A DNA stretch of 42,727 nt from Ilumatobacteraceae bacterium (GTDB taxonomy: Bacteria > Actinomycetota > Acidimicrobiia > Acidimicrobiales > Ilumatobacteraceae), in NCBI GenBank assembly GCA_030729045.1, contig JANQYF010000029.1, positions 19,140 to 61,866 of the forward strand. Reading direction: 5' to 3'. The position numbers and the translations under genes were made by a program. This document shows positions 1 through 7,646 of the stretch, piece after piece. Position 1 is the stretch's first letter; each line of letters starts with the position of its first letter. The notes below the pieces were generated by a model. It saw only the letters and a program-made list of their open reading frames with translations, was not told the origin of the DNA and made no database searches.

Positions 1-96
1 GCTGCTGCTTTCTTCTTACGTGCAGGAGCTTTCTTAGCTGCTGCTTTCTTCTTGCGTGCAGGAGCTTTTTTAGCTGCTGCTTTTTTCTTTGCTGCC
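1..96. repeat. 36-bp tandem repeat, about 2.7 copies
   Basis: Units at 1-36, 37-72 and a partial third at 73-96 differ at only a few bases. They encode the 12-residue Lys/Ala/Pro/Arg repeat of the basic protein on the minus strand. The repeat probably continues beyond the left edge. It is coding, so it is not a CRISPR array. Confidence 0.85.
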
Positions 97-98
97 AC
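1..98 (-). CDS. Lys/Ala-rich basic protein, histone-H1-like tail (partial)
   Basis: This reading frame starts at GTG (98) and runs off the left edge. What is visible is a repeat of Ala-Ala-Ala-Lys-Lys-Ala-Pro-Ala-Arg-Lys-Lys-Lys, the kind of tail that is fused to HU in HupB/HupS of other actinobacteria and binds DNA non-specifically. A good ribosome binding site (AGAGGA, 7 nt before the GTG) supports independent translation. The frame is the same as that of the HU gene just upstream, with only the HU stop codon and nine codons between them. It could therefore be a separate small protein, or the tail of an HU protein cut by a stop codon. The true length is unknown because the gene is truncated by the window. 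Confidence 0.65.
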   Translation of the reverse strand, partial: MAAKKKAAAKKAPARKKKAAAKKAPARKKKAA

Positions 99-125
99 TT
101 GAGTTTCCTCTCGTTGTGTAAGTGG

Positions 126-410
126 TTACTTACGGTTTGGGTTCAGCTGAGCTTTTAATGTAGAGCTCGCTGTGAATTTCATCGCGGTTGAGGCGGGGAC
201 TGTTACTGCTGCACCCGTTTGTGGGTTACGGCCAGTCCTCTCCTTGCGATCGGTGGTGCTGAACGAGCCGAAGCCCGGCCATGCCACTTTTTCGCCCTTC
301 TTAGTAGAAGCAACAATTAGGTCAAAGAACGCTGCAAGGGTGCGCTCGGCGTCTGCCTTCGAGCACTCTGCTGCCTTTGATACCTCTTCGATGAGTTCTG
401 CTTTTGTCAT
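126..410 (-). CDS. hup: HU-family DNA-binding protein
   Basis: This is a 94-residue histone-like nucleoid protein that bends and compacts DNA as a dimer. It has the full HU/IHF fold: an N-terminal helical part beginning MTKAELIEEV, the GFGSF turn near residue 50, and the DNA-binding arm with RTGRNPQTG near residues 60-68. I chose ATG 410 because a strong Shine-Dalgarno (GGGAGG) lies just upstream; the frame is open to 446, but the extra residues are not HU-like. In many actinobacteria HU carries a Lys/Ala-rich tail in the same polypeptide. Here HU ends in NPNRK and a TAA, and the tail sequence follows in the same frame as a separate reading frame. Confidence 0.93.
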   Translation of the reverse strand: MTKAELIEEVSKAAECSKADAERTLAAFFDLIVASTKKGEKVAWPGFGSFSTTDRKERTGRNPQTGAAVTVPASTAMKFTASSTLKAQLNPNRK

Positions 411-482
411 TGTGTATTCCTCCCCGGAATCGGAGTTGTCAAACAATTTGAACTGCTTTGGTCACAAAAAGCAAGCATTCGA

Positions 483-517
483 ATAGTTGCAAATGCAACT
501 ATCTCATTTTTTGAGAT
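483..517. promoter_or_regulatory. Two adjacent inverted repeats upstream of hup
   Basis: ATAGTTGC and GCAACTAT form perfect 8-bp arms around AAAT (483-502). Immediately after, ATCTCA and TGAGAT form 6-bp arms around five T (501-517). They lie 70-110 bp upstream of the hup start, a plausible place for an operator or nucleoid-protein site. The function is inferred from position only. Confidence 0.35.
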
Positions 518-830
518 TTTGACGAAGTCCGAACAAAACCATTTTTCACAGTTCTCATTAGTCGATTCAATCTCATCGCATTATTTTCGGCGCATTAATT
601 GGGACCGTGACATGGATTCTGATCGCCAGCTAGTCGCGTCGACTATTTCCCCGCAAACCCTTACAGCACTTGACTTTTAGAGCAAAACCAGCCACTTCTT
701 GCTGATCAAATTTCTAGATTTTCGTTCACTGCACATTGTGATGATTGAGACTTTCGACACTCGTCACACACGATGACGTCGCACTACACGTTGCGTTTAC
801 GGCATCAAAAATTCCGTAGAAGAAACACCC

Positions 831-861
831 AAATATTTTTTAAAAATATTTTAAAAAATAT
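831..861. repeat. 31-bp pure A/T tract with a 10-bp palindrome
   Basis: AAATATTTTT (831-840), one T, then AAAAATATTT (842-851) make a perfect palindrome, followed by more A/T to 861. There is no G or C for 31 bases in a roughly 50% GC genome. It may be a promoter UP element or a preferred site for HU or another nucleoid protein. Confidence 0.6.
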
Positions 862-1041
862 CCAAAAATACCCTCACAGTGGATTGTCGTGCACAAATTT
901 TTTCATTTCTTGCCAGTATGAAGAGACTAGAAGTTACAACGACATGAATACTTTGTTTGGGGCCCGAGCATCCACCACCTAGAGGAATCGGTGGTGCAAA
1001 GATGAGACATCGATCATGTTGCGGAGCAGATCGGTGCCGAC

Positions 1042-2415
1042 ATGAAGTCACCAGATGACGTCATGACGAGCACTTCGGATTACCCCATTGGCGTGCGCAC
1101 CCGAATAGTCCTCGACACTTCAGTACTCGTTGCAGATCCTGGATGTCTTCATTCCTTCCCTGGTTGCGATGTAGTTATCCCTCTCACTGTTGTGGAAGAG
1201 CTCGATGGTTTGAAAAGTCGTGCTGATGACGTGGGTCGTGCTGCACGAACTGCATTACGCACGATTGAGGATTTACGCCGCAGAGCTGGTGGTTCCATTC
1301 ACCTTCCTGTTCCCCTGAATCAGGAACCAGGCGGGGCAACAGTCCATATTGAGGTAAACGGCATTCAGCGCCACCTGCTTGTAGAGAATGGGCTGAACCC
1401 AGAGATTCCAGATAACCGCATCATTGGTGCAGCGCTTGGACAATCACTGAAAGCCCCGACACAGATCATTTCGAACGATGCTGGTTTGCGAATCAAGGCA
1501 GCCCATTTGGGACTTGTCGCAGCAGAGCATCAGCCCGTCGGCAGATCTGCCCACACACGACCTATGGGTTGGTTCACTTTAGAAGTGTCATCTGCGGTTG
1601 TCGATGCTCTGTATGAACATGGCGAAATTCCGTCGGAGGCTTTTGATGCAGAGACTCACCTCACAACAAATGAATTTGCTGTCGTTCGTTCCGGTTCTCA
1701 ATCAGCTCTAGTTCGCAGTAGAGGCGAAACAGTCGAACTTCTTGCCACTGCCTCGCCCGAGGCGTGGGGACTTCGTGCCAGGTCAAAAGAACAACGTTTT
1801 GCGCTTGAACTTTTGATGGACCCTGATGTCAGCGTTGTTGCTCTTGACGGGCGCGCTGGAACAGGCAAGACCGTAATGGCTATTGCAGCAGGTCTTGAAC
1901 AAGTAGTTGAATCACGCACATATGAAAAGTTGGCCATCTATCGCCCGCTAGTTCCAGTAGGTCGAGCCGATGTTGGTTTCCTGCCTGGTGGGTTAGACGA
2001 AAAACTTGACCCGTGGATGTCTGCCATTCATGATGCGATTGTCGCGCTGACTGATCAACGTTCAAGCAACGACGCGAAGCGCCTCATTGAAGACCTCACC
2101 GCTCGTTCGCAACTCACACTTGAATCAGTTACCTTCTTGCGCGGCAGGTCGTTGCATCGCCAGTTTGTTGTGGTGGATGAGGCACAGAACCTTGAACCGA
2201 CCACATTGAAAACAATCCTTACCCGCATCGGTGAGGGTACAAAGGTGGTCTTTACTGGTGATACAAGCCAGATTGATGCTCCCTACATGGGAGAGTCAAA
2301 CAATGCCCTTGCAGTGCTGATTCACGCCTTTGCTGATCAGCAGTGTTTCGGCCACGTCACCCTTGCTGCCTGTGAGCGCAGTGAAGTGGCAAGCCTTGCA
2401 GCAGAACTTTTGTAG
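1042..2415 (+). CDS. PhoH-family ATPase with N-terminal PIN domain
   Basis: This is a 457-residue two-domain protein of the PhoH2 type. The N-terminal PIN ribonuclease domain (about residues 20-150) shows the first acidic residue in LDTSVL and a following VEELD. The C-terminal PhoH ATPase domain (about 250-457) has Walker A GRAGTGKT near residue 270 and Walker B FVVVDEAQN near 378. Characterised PIN-PhoH proteins are RNA helicase-ribonucleases, so a role in RNA turnover is likely. The start is uncertain: ATG 1042 and ATG 1063 are both in frame and neither has a clear Shine-Dalgarno or a TANNNT box. The gene is followed 22 bp later by another rightward gene. Confidence 0.9.
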   Translation: MKSPDDVMTSTSDYPIGVRTRIVLDTSVLVADPGCLHSFPGCDVVIPLTVVEELDGLKSRADDVGRAARTALRTIEDLRRRAGGSIHLPVPLNQEPGGATVHIEVNGIQRHLLVENGLNPEIPDNRIIGAALGQSLKAPTQIISNDAGLRIKAAHLGLVAAEHQPVGRSAHTRPMGWFTLEVSSAVVDALYEHGEIPSEAFDAETHLTTNEFAVVRSGSQSALVRSRGETVELLATASPEAWGLRARSKEQRFALELLMDPDVSVVALDGRAGTGKTVMAIAAGLEQVVESRTYEKLAIYRPLVPVGRADVGFLPGGLDEKLDPWMSAIHDAIVALTDQRSSNDAKRLIEDLTARSQLTLESVTFLRGRSLHRQFVVVDEAQNLEPTTLKTILTRIGEGTKVVFTGDTSQIDAPYMGESNNALAVLIHAFADQQCFGHVTLAACERSEVASLAAELL

Positions 2416-2420
2416 CGCCA

Positions 2421-2440
2421 CATGACACAATCGTGTCATG
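2421..2440. promoter_or_regulatory. Perfect inverted repeat over the start of the next gene
   Basis: CATGACAC and GTGTCATG are 8-bp perfect arms around AATC. The right arm contains the ATG (2438) of the epoxide-hydrolase-like gene. A protein bound here, or an RNA hairpin if the transcript starts upstream, would block initiation. A weak CACAAT hexamer ends 6 nt before the ATG. Confidence 0.4.
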
Positions 2441-2839
2441 ACAACTTCTCATACGCCTGATTCGATGATTCGGGAATTCATTTCACTTCTCGTATCACGC
2501 AATCTTGAAGCTGCCGCTGCCATGGTCACTGATGATTTCGAATATGACAATGTGCCAATGGGTAAATCCTTTGGTCCCCAGGCCATCGAAGACACTCTCA
2601 ATGGATTCTTCAGTATGTGTACAGGTATCGACTGGGAGATTCTTCGTCAAACTTCTAGCGGCACACTCGAATCAGGCACTGTGCTGAATGAACGTGACGA
2701 CAGAGTAGAGATTCACGGAAGGTGGGCAACTCTGCCAGTTGCAGGTGTGTTTGAGATACGCAACGGGAAGATTTGTCTCTGGCGTGACTACTACGACAAG
2801 CAAACCATCATCGATGTGATGACACCACCAGCAGGTTGA
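2438..2839 (+). CDS. Limonene-1,2-epoxide hydrolase-like (SnoaL/NTF2 fold) protein
   Basis: This is a 133-residue protein of the limonene-epoxide hydrolase family, which adds water to an epoxide in an NTF2-like pocket. The family's active-site groups are recognisable: Tyr and Asn in YDNVP (about residue 36), Arg and Asp in ERDDR (about 85), and Asp in LWRDYYD (about 117). Together they match the Asp-Arg-Asp triad plus Tyr/Asn water-binding pair. The length is close to the family's usual ~150. The substrate cannot be told from sequence. A perfect palindrome covers the start codon. The stop overlaps a possible ATG (2839) of the exonuclease frame, but that gene probably starts further on. Confidence 0.75.
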   Translation: MTTSHTPDSMIREFISLLVSRNLEAAAAMVTDDFEYDNVPMGKSFGPQAIEDTLNGFFSMCTGIDWEILRQTSSGTLESGTVLNERDDRVEIHGRWATLPVAGVFEIRNGKICLWRDYYDKQTIIDVMTPPAG

Positions 2840-2879
2840 TGTCACATGATAGGAACATCACTCTGCCCCACCCCCGCTC

Positions 2880-2885
2880 TACAGT
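2880..2885 (+). promoter_or_regulatory. -10 box TACAGT of the exonuclease gene
   Basis: TACAGT ends 7 nt before ATG 2893, the leaderless spacing seen repeatedly in this window. It favours 2893 over the upstream in-frame starts at 2836 and 2839. Confidence 0.45.
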
Positions 2886-2892
2886 GCAGTCA

Positions 2893-3495
2893 ATGACATC
2901 GCACGACATATCTACTGCTCCAGAAACGATGCACAACGTGTCATTTGCTGTCGTCGACTTCGAAACAACTGGCCTCAACCCAGAAACAGATCGAATTGTG
3001 CAGTTAGCAGCGGTCATCGTTAATGGCGACGGAGACATAATTGATTCATTCGACACCATTGTTAAGCCCGAAAGTCCGGGCGAATACCAGCACGGTGCAG
3101 AACATATTCACGGCATTACAGCCGAACAAGTCGCCAACGGGATGCCACTACGAATAGCACTTGAAAAACTGTGGGAGATAAACACTGGCAATGTCTTCAC
3201 TGCCCACAATGCTCAATTCGATCTCGGATTTCTCCATGCCGAGTCGGAACGAGTGGGCATCGACGGCCATGTTGACGTCCATATCGACACATTGGAACTC
3301 TCGCGACGGATTTCAGGAGACGATAGTTCACGTCGCCACAATCTCTTAGCATTGTGTGAGCACTACGGCATCGAACGAGACAAGGTGCACGATGCAAAGT
3401 CAGATGCCACAGCAACTGCTCAACTTCTCATGCACCTAATGAAGGAAATAGGCGTTGAATTGCCTGATCAGGTAGCTGAACTGTTTGCGCCATAA
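2893..3495 (+). CDS. DEDDh 3'-5' exonuclease (DNA polymerase III epsilon-like)
   Basis: This is a 200-residue exonuclease of the DnaQ/DEDDh superfamily, which removes nucleotides from 3' ends with two metal ions. All catalytic positions are present: Asp22 and Glu24 in DFETTG, Asp110 in HNAQFD, and His166 and Asp171 in HDAKSD. It is a stand-alone exonuclease domain, as in proofreading subunits or repair-linked nucleases; nothing here ties it to the replicase. I chose ATG 2893 from the TACAGT box 7 nt upstream; TTG 2836 or ATG 2839 would add about 18 residues. Its last 28 bp overlap the end of pafC on the opposite strand. Confidence 0.85.
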   Translation: MTSHDISTAPETMHNVSFAVVDFETTGLNPETDRIVQLAAVIVNGDGDIIDSFDTIVKPESPGEYQHGAEHIHGITAEQVANGMPLRIALEKLWEINTGNVFTAHNAQFDLGFLHAESERVGIDGHVDVHIDTLELSRRISGDDSSRRHNLLALCEHYGIERDKVHDAKSDATATAQLLMHLMKEIGVELPDQVAELFAP

Positions 3496-4424
3496 CGCGA
3501 CAACACAGCGTTGGCAGTACGGGTTTGTACCGAAGTCATTTCACTAGGACTCACCACAGTAATTGCGCCACCGGCACGAAGAAGTAAACGCCCGAGCCAA
3601 TGCTCACTGTTTGACACGATGTCAATGAGGTACGAACCATCTGGACGTTCTTCACGCACAGTGCACGGATATGTCTCCACCACCCACGCAGCAGAGGCTG
3701 CTACTTCAGCAGTCACCACCACACTTCCTGAAGCGTCGGCAAACCACACAGGAATTTGAGCTGTGGTCTCAGAAACTTCAACAAATTCATCTAGTGGGGT
3801 AACCGAACGAATGCGATCAACACGGAAATGTCGGCTGTCGTTTGATGCATCGTCATCTGCACGTATGTACCAATGTCCACGGTCAACAAAGACAGTGCGC
3901 ACAGTGACGGTGCGTTCCGATTCTTCATTACGCGCTGGGGTCCAATACGTAATGCGCAAACGCTGACCAGAGGATGCAGCATCGGTGACAACTGACAAAA
4001 ATGCAGGTGACTCAATATCAACGTCAACTAAGTCGTCGCCGAGCACCTTACGCAATTTCTTGACTGCGCTTTTCAAATCCTTACCCCGAGAAAAACCGGG
4101 CAGTTCCTTTGCAGCCGCCGCCATGAGGTTCAACCCAAAAGCCTCAGACGCCGTCAATTCCAAACTGCGTTCAAATCTCTTGTTCGCACCTACAAAGATG
4201 TAACCCTCATCGATATAGATATCAGTGAGTTCGAAGGGCGTATACGGAGGCACTCCACACATAGAGGCCATCTCAATGTCTTCAATAAGATCTGATTCTG
4301 ACATTGAAAACTGCTTCGCCATTTTGGCTACCGATACACGTTCTTGTTTCATCAACCACGGCAACATACGCAATAAACCACTCACGCGCACTTCTGAAGA
4401 ACGTGGACCACGCTTTGCGCTCAT
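3468..4424 (-). CDS. pafC: WYL-domain transcriptional regulator PafC
   Basis: This is a 318-residue regulator with an N-terminal winged-helix region (about 10-75), a central WYL domain (about 140-220) and a C-terminal WCX extension. It pairs with PafB. In mycobacteria the PafBC complex activates the LexA-independent DNA-damage response, and the WYL domains are thought to sense a nucleic-acid signal. Its ATG overlaps the pafB stop by 4 bp, so translation is coupled and a fixed ratio of partners is likely. The gene ends tail to tail, with 28 bp of overlap, against the DEDDh exonuclease. No pup, pafA or proteasome genes are in the window, although these usually accompany pafBC. Confidence 0.88.
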   Translation of the reverse strand: MSAKRGPRSSEVRVSGLLRMLPWLMKQERVSVAKMAKQFSMSESDLIEDIEMASMCGVPPYTPFELTDIYIDEGYIFVGANKRFERSLELTASEAFGLNLMAAAAKELPGFSRGKDLKSAVKKLRKVLGDDLVDVDIESPAFLSVVTDAASSGQRLRITYWTPARNEESERTVTVRTVFVDRGHWYIRADDDASNDSRHFRVDRIRSVTPLDEFVEVSETTAQIPVWFADASGSVVVTAEVAASAAWVVETYPCTVREERPDGSYLIDIVSNSEHWLGRLLLRAGGAITVVSPSEMTSVQTRTANAVLSRYGANSSAT

Positions 4425-5383
4425 GATGCACCCCCTGCCAGACGAACCAAGTCAGCAATTACTTCATTTCGCACAGATTCAGGCGATACGACTTCCGCCC
4501 TATCGACCATTGCATATAGCCACGACCGAAAGGCCACACGATTGCCACATGCCACTTCAACATCAACAGAACCATCGGCTCGGACAGCAACAATTGCGTC
4601 ATCTCCGAGTTCTCGAATGACACCAGGAGCAATACGGCTATCAAGGCGCACTATCGCAACTTCGGCATCAGAACCAGGAAACGCCTTTGCATCACGCTCG
4701 AATGCAGTTGCAAGATTGAAATCTGCAGGGCGAACAAAAGATTCAGGTGCGCCAATAGTGGCCGCTTCCTCAAAACGATCTACACGGTACGTAACTTGCG
4801 CTTGACGGTCGGTATCAAAAGCAACGAGGTACCAGAAACCATTGCGAGAGATAAGACCATACGGATACACCGTGCGAACACGACCATGATACGGAAACGA
4901 AATCTGGCAACTCTTTGCAATAGCCGACCATAACTGTGGCAACTCTTGTGAACGGGCATCAACGTGCGCGACTGTATGAGATGGCGATTCATCAATGTCT
5001 CCGCCGAGCCATTGAACAGCTTGCTTTCCCCATTGTGTATCGATCTGAACTAGTGCTGCCGCCTGCTGCAATGCAGACAACTCATCTTCAGTCAGATCGA
5101 AGTTAATCAGTTTGTATTCCGCACGGTCAATTGAATATGCAGTTTTGCCGGCGTCATTGCCACCGAGTACTTGCATAGTGATGGGAACTCCTAATTTGCG
5201 CAATGATTTTTTGTCGCGCTCGAATGCGGTGCGACGAGCTTCGGCTTTCACTGGGTATTGATGCTCCATGTAATTACCAATATCTTCCAATGTCAACGGA
5301 CGATTGGATTCAGTTAGTAACGCAACAAGATTCAACATCCGTTCCGCTGAATTGATGATGGGCTTTGAAGATGCACTTGCCAT
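4421..5383 (-). CDS. pafB: WYL-domain transcriptional regulator PafB
   Basis: This is a 320-residue partner of PafC with the same layout: an N-terminal helix-turn-helix (about 10-80, including AFERDKKSLRKLG), a WYL domain around RTVYPYGL and GFWYLVAFD (about 170-205), and a C-terminal WCX region. In characterised actinobacteria it is one half of the DNA-damage-response activator PafBC. ATG 5383 has a TAACCT box 7 nt upstream, so it may be transcribed from its own leaderless promoter as well as from pgi, which ends 22 bp upstream. The tandem order pafB-pafC is the usual one; the neighbours are not. Confidence 0.88.
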   Translation of the reverse strand: MASASSKPIINSAERMLNLVALLTESNRPLTLEDIGNYMEHQYPVKAEARRTAFERDKKSLRKLGVPITMQVLGGNDAGKTAYSIDRAEYKLINFDLTEDELSALQQAAALVQIDTQWGKQAVQWLGGDIDESPSHTVAHVDARSQELPQLWSAIAKSCQISFPYHGRVRTVYPYGLISRNGFWYLVAFDTDRQAQVTYRVDRFEEAATIGAPESFVRPADFNLATAFERDAKAFPGSDAEVAIVRLDSRIAPGVIRELGDDAIVAVRADGSVDVEVACGNRVAFRSWLYAMVDRAEVVSPESVRNEVIADLVRLAGGAS

Positions 5384-5390
5384 TGCAGGC

Positions 5391-5396
5391 AGGTTA
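5391..5396 (-). promoter_or_regulatory. -10 box TAACCT of pafB
   Basis: On the minus strand TAACCT ends 7 nt before the pafB ATG. It lies in the 22-bp gap after pgi and suggests that pafBC can be transcribed independently. Confidence 0.45.
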
Positions 5397-5405
5397 TCCC
5401 CTTTG

Positions 5406-6959
5406 CTATTGGTTGCGTGGCAGTCTTTTTCGAATTGATATGTACCAATTCAGCAAGGGGTGTGTCATAGTTTTCGTGTCAAGTTGAGAGCCATCAGCAA
5501 TCGCTGATGCAGCGTCAATTGCCAAGACTTTTCCCAATTCAACGCCCCACTGGTCAAAACTATTGATTCCCATCAGCCAGCCTTGAATGGTCACCGAATG
5601 TTCATACATCGCAATTAGCGAGCCAAGGCGACGAGGACTGAGTTCGTCGAGAACGAGAACACTGCTCGGACGATTCCCTTCAAATGTTTTGTGAGGTTCA
5701 TTGTGGGTTCGCCCTGCGGCCAGGGCCTCCGACTGGGCAATCACATTTGCGAACAGTAAGTCATGGGCTTCATCATCAGTGCCGAGCGAAGCAGCCGTGG
5801 TCACGAACTCAACAGGCACCACTTGAGTTCCCTGGTGCAACATTTGAAAGAAAGCATGCTGACCGTTCGTTCCGGCTTCGCCCCACACAACGGGACTAGT
5901 GCCGCCGAGAACTGAACGGCCATCGACCCCAACAGATTTTCCATTACTTTCCATAACCAGTTGCTGTAGATACGCAGGCAATCTGGACAAGTCATGACTG
6001 TACGGAATAACTGCAACTGTCGGAAATGTGTGCAACGCACTGTTCATCCACCAAATCAGAGCGTGCATCAGCGGGAGATTTGCATTGCCAGGCGAAGTGA
6101 CAACGTGGTGATCCATCTCTGACATTCCGGCTAGAAACTCGCTGAATTGATCTCCGCCAATTGAACACATAACGGGGAAACCAATAACGGATGACAACGA
6201 GAATCGTCCACCGACCCAGTCAAAGAATTCCAAGCAATGATCTTTTTGAATTCCCCAATTCAACGCAGCCTCAGCATGCGAAGTTGCGGCAACGAAATGA
6301 CTAGCCCAATCTGAAACAGCCGCCTGTGTCCACTGTCGAGCGCGTTCTGCATTGTGCATTGTTTCAAGAGTGGTGAAGGTCTTTGATGAAATCACAAACA
6401 ACGTGGTTTCCGGATGCGCACCATGCAATGCTTCATCAAGATCTGCGGCATCAATATTGGAAACGAATTTCACCACAGGTCCGTTAGCAAACCGACGTAA
6501 GGCACGCGCGACCATCGCTGGTCCAAGATCACTACCGCCGATACCAATGTTGATGACAGTCTCAATCTTTTTTCCAGTTGCGCCGACTGTTGCACCAGAG
6601 CGGATGCCGTCAGCCAATGTCTTTGCTCGCTCTAATTGTCCGGAAGCCTGCTGGGCCATTGGTGACGACGTGGCGGGCGCGCGTAATGCCATATGCCCAA
6701 CCGAGCGACCTTCAGTGACGTTCATAATCTCGCCAACAATCATCTTCCCGAACGAACCTCGAATGTCAACAACATCAGCGGAATGGAGCAATGCTTCACA
6801 AAGAGACGCATCGATGCGTTGACGAGAGAAGTCTGCATGAATTCCACATGCATCGACTGTCAACCATTGACTGCGAGAAGAATCCTTCTGAAACAGATCG
6901 GAAAGTGAAGCGACACTGGTGGCCAGATTCTTCAGCGACTGAAATACCTCTGCGTCCAT
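5406..6959 (-). CDS. pgi: Glucose-6-phosphate isomerase
   Basis: This 517-residue enzyme interconverts glucose 6-phosphate and fructose 6-phosphate in glycolysis and gluconeogenesis. Both family signatures are present: FDWVGGRFSLSS, and GWLMGINSFDQWGVELGK near the C-terminus. The sugar-phosphate binding stretch NIGIGGSDLGP and the catalytic glutamate in VWGEAGTNGQHAF are also visible. The length is slightly under the ~550 of E. coli Pgi. The gene begins 9 bp after tetR and ends 22 bp before pafB. A weak TAAGTT hexamer ends 6 nt before the ATG and overlaps the tetR stop codon. Confidence 0.96.
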   Translation of the reverse strand: MDAEVFQSLKNLATSVASLSDLFQKDSSRSQWLTVDACGIHADFSRQRIDASLCEALLHSADVVDIRGSFGKMIVGEIMNVTEGRSVGHMALRAPATSSPMAQQASGQLERAKTLADGIRSGATVGATGKKIETVINIGIGGSDLGPAMVARALRRFANGPVVKFVSNIDAADLDEALHGAHPETTLFVISSKTFTTLETMHNAERARQWTQAAVSDWASHFVAATSHAEAALNWGIQKDHCLEFFDWVGGRFSLSSVIGFPVMCSIGGDQFSEFLAGMSEMDHHVVTSPGNANLPLMHALIWWMNSALHTFPTVAVIPYSHDLSRLPAYLQQLVMESNGKSVGVDGRSVLGGTSPVVWGEAGTNGQHAFFQMLHQGTQVVPVEFVTTAASLGTDDEAHDLLFANVIAQSEALAAGRTHNEPHKTFEGNRPSSVLVLDELSPRRLGSLIAMYEHSVTIQGWLMGINSFDQWGVELGKVLAIDAASAIADGSQLDTKTMTHPLLNWYISIRKRLPRNQ

Positions 6960-6965
6960 GACGCC

Positions 6966-6971
6966 AACTTA
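6966..6971 (-). promoter_or_regulatory. Possible -10 box TAAGTT of pgi
   Basis: TAAGTT ends 6 nt before the pgi ATG, but its TAA is also the tetR stop, so a chance match is quite possible. Confidence 0.25.
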
Positions 6972-7613
6972 CTTCTGTGCAGCAGTGTGAATCAGTCTTA
7001 AGAACGCAGCGGCCACCGCAACATGGCGTGATTGGTCGCCACGAGCACTCATTCTGCCTAAACCGGCCAAAACTGATGACACAAGATCGGCAAATGACTG
7101 CACCGTTGTGCCTTGCAAGATTCGATCAGTCTCTTTTGCCGTCGCGATGAGGTCAACAATGTTCCGGCCAAATTCCTTGCCGAATACATCAGTACCTTTC
7201 GATACTTCGGGATGCTTTTGAACTACAGCCGAAATGCCGGTGATGAAACCCACTGTGGAGGGTGCGCTCGCGCCGAGTGCACCAACTTCTGTAAAAAGCG
7301 CAACAAGGCGACCCTCAAGAGTGGTTTCAGTTGCCTTCACTCGTGCAAAAACATCCACGAAGATTTCAGTGATGGATTCACACACCGCAATGTAAATATC
7401 TGCCTTCGAAGGAAAGTAGTGATATAACGCAGCGCTAGAAACTTCCGCTGTTTCAGCAATCTCTCTATTGGTAGTGCCTTCGAATCCTTCAGCTGCAAAA
7501 CGTTCACGAGCACATACAACAATGCGATCACGAGTATCTGTTGAGTCAGTATCAGCCGGACGACCACGCTTACGGCTGACCACCGCAGTCTTGTTCATTG
7601 ATTGATCAGCCAT
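6969..7613 (-). CDS. TetR-family transcriptional regulator
   Basis: This is a 214-residue one-component repressor. The N-terminal helix-turn-helix (about residues 25-75) is clear from ARERFAAEGFEGTTNREIA and VSSAALYHYFPSKADIY. The C-terminal all-helical region would bind the effector and dimerise; the ligand is unknown. The segment before the HTH is basic (RKRGRP). I use ATG 7613; an in-frame TTG at 7619 is possible. It sits between bioY (33 bp upstream) and pgi (9 bp downstream) on one strand, so it may regulate its own cluster. Confidence 0.88.
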   Translation of the reverse strand: MADQSMNKTAVVSRKRGRPADTDSTDTRDRIVVCARERFAAEGFEGTTNREIAETAEVSSAALYHYFPSKADIYIAVCESITEIFVDVFARVKATETTLEGRLVALFTEVGALGASAPSTVGFITGISAVVQKHPEVSKGTDVFGKEFGRNIVDLIATAKETDRILQGTTVQSFADLVSSVLAGLGRMSARGDQSRHVAVAAAFLRLIHTAAQK

Positions 7614-7646
7614 AGCCAAGTATGACCCAAATTGAACGCAGGAGGC

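Larger units (their letters stand above)
411..1041. other. Intergenic region between divergent hup and phoH-like genes
   Basis: This is the only gene-free stretch over 300 bases. It must hold the hup promoter (leftward) and the promoter of the PhoH-like gene (rightward), but I could not place -10/-35 boxes with confidence. It contains three inverted repeats and a pure A/T tract, listed separately. A small open frame at 773-982 shows no protein-like character and spans the A/T tract, so I do not call it a gene. Near 973-996 the arms CACCACC and GGTGGTG could form a short stem with a 10-nt loop. Confidence 0.7.

Noticed and set aside
1-96. 36-bp repeats as a CRISPR array
   Set aside because: The repeats are contiguous, have no spacers and encode a Lys/Ala-rich protein repeat.
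773-982. Open frame in the hup-phoH intergenic region
   Set aside because: It crosses the pure A/T tract, has no Shine-Dalgarno or TANNNT box and no recognisable protein features.
4225-4620. Open frame antisense to pafC and pafB
   Set aside because: It is antisense to two recognisable genes and shows no features of its own.
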